The position numbers were made by a program, and so were the translations under genes. A stretch of 9,949 nucleotides of DNA from Lentimicrobium sp. (GTDB taxonomy: Bacteria > Bacteroidota > Bacteroidia > Bacteroidales > Lentimicrobiaceae). The notes under the pieces were generated by a model. It did not search any database and was not told where the DNA came from. It worked only from the letters and a program-made list of their open reading frames with translations. Positions 6,574 through 9,949 of the stretch are shown here, one piece after another; position 1 is the first letter of the stretch, and each line of letters begins with the position of its first letter. Location of the stretch: NCBI GenBank assembly GCA_013336205.1, contig JAAXUD010000056.1, positions 1 to 9,949 of the forward strand, written 5' to 3'.

Positions 6574-7572
6574 TTATGCTTTGAAAAGTTTAGAAGTAAA
6601 AGTTCTGATAATTGAACTGTTTAGTTCGTAAAAATGCAATAATAACTCCAGTTTCATTCTTATTCTCATTAAAAGCGGCTTTTTTTTATGAAAGTTTTCA
6701 GTGCAAAACCTTTCAATTCCATCAAGGTCAATTTCCTGAAGATTAACAAGCCTGAATTCCTTTTGTTGACTCAGATAAAGTTTCAGGTTTCCTTCGGGGA
6801 TCTGAATCTGGCTAACCAATCCTTTTTGAGTTAAACGGGAAAAATTCTGATCGAAGATAAAATTCCCGTGGCTGAAGATTACTTTCGTTTTTCCAATTGT
6901 TCTGAAGGGCTGCACTACATGCGGATGATGACCTGAAATTATGTCGAATCCTGCATGACTTAACTTTTCGGCAAGTATTCTTTGTGCCTTGTTTTCAATG
7001 GTAAAATACTCCTCTCCCCAATGAATGCTGATGATTCTGATTTCATCTGATTTTTTTTCTGGAAGGTTCAGGTCATCGATGAGTGTGTTGTAATTACTTT
7101 TAAAGTAACCACCTTCAAAGTGATTGTCTTTAACAAGGCTTACGCCCCAAATTGAGAGGCTGTATGCACCGGATTTCAGTATAAGGGGCTTATTATTGGC
7201 TCCGATAACTGAAATTCCATTTTCATTCAATTTATCTATTGTGTAACTCACTGATGACAAACCATGCTGACCAAAATGATTGTTTGCCACATTGGCTATT
7301 ATCGTTGAATTCAGCTCTTTCAGTAGTTTGAGCGATTCAAGCGGAGCTACATAAACGCCTCTCTTTATATCAAGTTTGCTGATCTCTTCATCCGGCATCA
7401 GACTGACTTCAAAGTTCAACAACAGTATGTCAGCCTCCTGCATAATGCCTTTGACACTGTCGCTGATAAGATCCGTATACCGACCTTTGAATCTGCTGAT
7501 TATGCCACGGTGATAATGATGGACATTTTCTCCGGTCATGAAATCGCCGACACTCACTAGTTTAATCGACAT
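6574..7572 (-). CDS. CapA family protein (poly-gamma-glutamate capsule type, metallophosphatase fold)
   Basis: A 332-aa protein with the ordered motifs of the CapA/PgsA family: VGDFMTGE (8-15), NFEVSL (53-58), NVANNHFGQHG (94-104), IHWGEEY (183-189), GHHPHVVQP (214-222) and FSHGNFIFDQ (233-242). The Asp, Asn and His residues at these places would bind metal in the calcineurin-like fold. CapA of Bacillus is membrane-anchored and needed for poly-gamma-glutamate synthesis or export. This copy starts directly with the first core strand, with no signal peptide or membrane helix, so it is probably cytoplasmic. No PgsB/CapB ligase or CapC is nearby, so a poly-glutamate capsule is not supported. Its start lies inside the end of the CapK-like gene (11-bp overlap), hinting at a joint task in polysaccharide modification. 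The true reaction is unknown. Confidence 0.85.
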   Translation of the reverse strand: MSIKLVSVGDFMTGENVHHYHRGIISRFKGRYTDLISDSVKGIMQEADILLLNFEVSLMPDEEISKLDIKRGVYVAPLESLKLLKELNSTIIANVANNHFGQHGLSSVSYTIDKLNENGISVIGANNKPLILKSGAYSLSIWGVSLVKDNHFEGGYFKSNYNTLIDDLNLPEKKSDEIRIISIHWGEEYFTIENKAQRILAEKLSHAGFDIISGHHPHVVQPFRTIGKTKVIFSHGNFIFDQNFSRLTQKGLVSQIQIPEGNLKLYLSQQKEFRLVNLQEIDLDGIERFCTENFHKKKPLLMRIRMKLELLLHFYELNSSIIRTFTSKLFKA

Positions 7573-8872
7573 AGCTCTCGATCAGTTTAAACTTTGCATT
7601 GGTTGGGTTGTACTCAGACATTTTCCTGACGCTAATTATAAGTTCTGGCATGCTATTTTTAATAAAATCCACAATTTCTGCTGAAGTTGACTCAAACAAA
7701 TTGTCATCTTTCAAATGAAGGTGAATCTCAATAGAATAGTCTTTTTGCTGAACGATCCGATAACCGTCGATTTGCATGAACTTATAGAAAATATTGTTAA
7801 AATAAACACCGTGAATAGCGCCTCCTGACGGTAGCTTAATAAGGTCGCGGGTTCTTCCCTTCAACTCTACAATGCGGGGCCATGGCAGACCACATTTGCA
7901 GGGCTCATTCTCCACTTTTCCCAGATCGCCCACCCTGTATTTTATAAATGGGAAAGAATGGCTGCTGAGGTTGGTGAGCAGAATTTCACACATTCCATGC
8001 TCATTTTTCATATTCTCAACGTGGCAATTTAATGTGTTGATGTGATATCCATTGTGTTCTTCGCATTCACAGGTTAAAATACCCCCATCATTAGCGCCAT
8101 ACATATCATAAACCGGTTTGCCAAAAGCCTCCTCTATAGATCTCCTGGCCTGAGGTGTAAGTTGTTCAGAAGTCGTAAAAATTGCTTTCAGGTTTTCAAA
8201 TAGAGCCGGCAGATTTGGCTTGATATTCAGGATATTAAGAATAGAACTTGGATATCCATAAAGCAGAACAGCCTTCTTTATCTTTGATTTTGAGAGTTTG
8301 ATTTCTTGTCCTATTACGTCGCCTTTGATAAAGTAGTTGTTCTGTAAAAGGTGGTATACACTTTCAGTGATCTGCCGGTTGGCTGTTCTTAACGAATTTC
8401 CTGCTATTGTTACAAAAGCATCGCCAGGATTATATCCACTATACCGGTTCCAGAAAAAATAAATGTGCGCCCAAAACCAGGAAAGATGTTCCTTGTCTAC
8501 AAAATAATAGAACGGAGCTCCTGTGCTTCCGCCGGTTTTTTTCTTCTGGTGCGCCCTGCCTTCCACAGGAGTGAATATTTTATCGAAATTCTGATTAATT
8601 ATCTGTTTGTCGGAAAAAGGCAGATTGTTAAGAACAATCATAGGGTATGATGTTATTTCATCATCTGAAAATCTTTGGAGCAGGGGGCGATAATAATTGT
8701 TTTTTTCTTTCAGAACTTTTAATAAGGCGACAAGATTTTGATTGCGCATTAATGCGGTTTTTTCATTGTCATCAGCAAGTTGTTTAAGCTCAGAATAATA
8801 GCTGTAAATACCAGTGCCTCTTATCGAATCGATTAGTCTTATCCCTGCCTTCATTTTTACTGTTTTAAGCAT
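7562..8872 (-). CDS. PaaK/CapK-type adenylate-forming enzyme
   Basis: A 436-aa member of the ANL superfamily branch that holds phenylacetate-CoA ligase and the CapK proteins of capsule loci. Visible are the phosphate-binding loop TGGSTGAPF (113-121), TTSEQLTP (233-240), MYGANDGG (257-264), YRVGDLG (312-318) and GRTRDLI (339-345). Two cysteine pairs, C268/C270 and C325/C327 (CKCG), resemble the metal-site cysteines common in this branch. The end of the protein keeps an AKFKLI segment whose Lys (about 427) could be the catalytic lysine of the C-terminal domain. The enzyme should activate a carboxylic acid as an acyl-adenylate. In a capsule locus the acid may be an acyl or amino-acid group put on a sugar, but this is inference; aromatic-acid catabolism is unlikely because no such genes are near. 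It starts 40 bp after the glycosyltransferase and overlaps the CapA-like gene. Confidence 0.88.
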   Translation of the reverse strand: MLKTVKMKAGIRLIDSIRGTGIYSYYSELKQLADDNEKTALMRNQNLVALLKVLKEKNNYYRPLLQRFSDDEITSYPMIVLNNLPFSDKQIINQNFDKIFTPVEGRAHQKKKTGGSTGAPFYYFVDKEHLSWFWAHIYFFWNRYSGYNPGDAFVTIAGNSLRTANRQITESVYHLLQNNYFIKGDVIGQEIKLSKSKIKKAVLLYGYPSSILNILNIKPNLPALFENLKAIFTTSEQLTPQARRSIEEAFGKPVYDMYGANDGGILTCECEEHNGYHINTLNCHVENMKNEHGMCEILLTNLSSHSFPFIKYRVGDLGKVENEPCKCGLPWPRIVELKGRTRDLIKLPSGGAIHGVYFNNIFYKFMQIDGYRIVQQKDYSIEIHLHLKDDNLFESTSAEIVDFIKNSMPELIISVRKMSEYNPTNAKFKLIESYVD

Positions 8873-8912
8873 TCGTAGGTTCTGAAAAGGAGTTGCATCA
8901 GTGTAAAACCGG

Positions 8913-9949
8913 TCATCCTGATTGTCCGATTACCTGGGTGATAAATTCAAATTTACTATCCCAGGTGTGTTCTGAAGCTATTTCTCTTCTTTTTTCAGCC
9001 AAAAGCGATGAATTTTCAGCAAGTGCAAGTTTTGCCTGTTTTAGAAAATCATCGGGTGTCTCCGCAAAATAGATAAGTTCACCAAACATCTGTTCAACTA
9101 CAGGAATGCGGCAACTTATAATTGGTTTGCCCATTGCGAGGTATTCGAGTGTTTTAACAGGAAATGAGTTCTTTATCCAATCTGCCATAATCCAGTTTAG
9201 CAAACATACATCAAAAAATGAAGCATACGAAGGCAGGTCTTTAAATTCGACTGGTCCGGTAAAATGAATATTTTCAATAGATTCGAGCATTGAATAATCT
9301 CCGAGCACCTTTCCGATTATAACAACAGAGAAACCGTTTTCTGAAAGTATCTTAAACACAGCTTTATCATTGGCGTCAGATAAAGTCCCAAAATAACCTG
9401 CAATCGGTAATCCGGATTTTTTTATAGAAGCCATTACCGGATTTGTAGTAGCATCTTTTGTAAAATGATCATAGTCAACACCGTGGGTGAGTAAATTGAC
9501 TTTGCGACCGGATAAATCCTGGAGTTTGTTCTGAATATTGGGAGAACTGGCAAACAGATGATCAACATTGTTGCTTAAGTGGATTTCCTTTTTTTTCAGG
9601 TCAGCAAGTAATGCTTTGTTGGGAGTCCTGAAATCGGAAATCAGATCAGCCGCCTGGTAAACTCTGGTTTTGAATTTTTTGTTCAGCACAGGCGATAGCG
9701 TAAAACTACCTGATATCCATAGAATTGCATCTTTATAATTAATACCCAGAAAAAAAGCAACCAAAGCCAGCTGAAATCTCATCAACGAAGCATTTACCTT
9801 ATCCCAGAAAGGTGAAAAGGCCTGAATATAAAAAGGAACAAGCACATAAAAACCCTTTTCCACCTTTTTAAAAACTTTAAGATGGGTTTTTATCTTGTTT
9901 ACAATCTTCTTATGCATCGATTTTTTATTGTCGGAGTTTACCGCAGGCG
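8913..9949 (-). CDS. GT-B glycosyltransferase (GT4/TuaH-like), 5' end beyond the right edge
   Basis: A retaining GT-B glycosyltransferase that probably adds a sugar to the lipid-linked repeat unit in the cytoplasm. The frame is open to the right edge. The first ATG inside the window is at 9917, but ten further codons upstream (PAVNSDNKKS) contain no stop. The protein from that ATG begins at a region (KVEKGFYVLVPFYI) that normally sits some tens of residues into TuaH-like enzymes. I therefore treat it as 5'-truncated by the window. Numbering from the ATG, LWISG and VYQAADLISDF belong to the N-terminal domain. THGVDYDHF marks the domain crossover, YFGTLSD and IHFTGPVEFKDLPSYASFFDV are in the C-terminal domain, and PVKTLEYLAMGKPIIS carries the donor-binding Glu. 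It ends 40 bp before the CapK-like gene. Confidence 0.82.
   Translation of the reverse strand, partial: PAVNSDNKKSMHKKIVNKIKTHLKVFKKVEKGFYVLVPFYIQAFSPFWDKVNASLMRFQLALVAFFLGINYKDAILWISGSFTLSPVLNKKFKTRVYQAADLISDFRTPNKALLADLKKKEIHLSNNVDHLFASSPNIQNKLQDLSGRKVNLLTHGVDYDHFTKDATTNPVMASIKKSGLPIAGYFGTLSDANDKAVFKILSENGFSVVIIGKVLGDYSMLESIENIHFTGPVEFKDLPSYASFFDVCLLNWIMADWIKNSFPVKTLEYLAMGKPIISCRIPVVEQMFGELIYFAETPDDFLKQAKLALAENSSLLAEKRREIASEHTWDSKFEFITQVIGQSG

Noticed and set aside
1..9949. tRNA or rRNA genes, CRISPR array, insertion sequence, or phase-variable invertible promoter
   Set aside because: I looked for repeat arrays, transposase motifs, long terminal inverted repeats and tRNA-like segments on both strands and saw none.

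Overview
The window is a stretch of a surface or extracellular polysaccharide biosynthesis locus. It most likely comes from a member of the Bacteroidota. The DNA is AT-rich, the starts generally lack a Shine-Dalgarno sequence and sit behind A/T-rich leaders, and the export proteins are of the short lipoprotein Wza and fused Wzc type common in that phylum. I cannot place it below phylum with confidence. All recognisable genes are on the minus strand, so transcription runs from right to left.

Right part (9949 to 5623): five closely packed genes. They are a glycosyltransferase cut by the right edge, a PaaK/CapK-type adenylate-forming enzyme, a CapA-type metallophosphatase-fold protein that overlaps it by 11 bp, and a two-gene glycosyltransferase resembling Alg14 and Alg13 (PssD/PssE, Cps14F/Cps14G type) joined by an ATGA overlap. 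Spacing of 40 bp or less and the overlaps suggest one transcript.

Middle (5622 to 5122): 501 bp with no credible gene, very AT-rich, holding a few small inverted repeats and one weak Bacteroidota-type promoter candidate. It separates the upstream operon from the export genes.

Left part (5121 to 292): a membrane-bound priming sugar-phosphate transferase (WbaP/WcaJ type), then, after 175 bp, a Wza-type outer-membrane export lipoprotein and a Wzc-type tyrosine autokinase/co-polymerase 5 bp apart. A clear intrinsic terminator lies just after the kinase gene. Beyond it, at the left edge, the first 14 codons of a further gene on the same strand read like the N-terminus of a family 2 glycosyltransferase.

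How they work together: the priming transferase loads the first sugar phosphate onto undecaprenyl phosphate. The Alg14/Alg13-like pair probably adds the next sugar and the other glycosyltransferases extend the unit. The CapK-like and CapA-like proteins may modify it. Wza and Wzc polymerise and export the product across the envelope. No flippase (Wzx), polymerase (Wzy) or Wzb-type phosphatase is in the window. The gene content is a conventional pathway. The least explained parts are the CapK-CapA pair and the 501-bp gap, and I found no convincing undescribed system.
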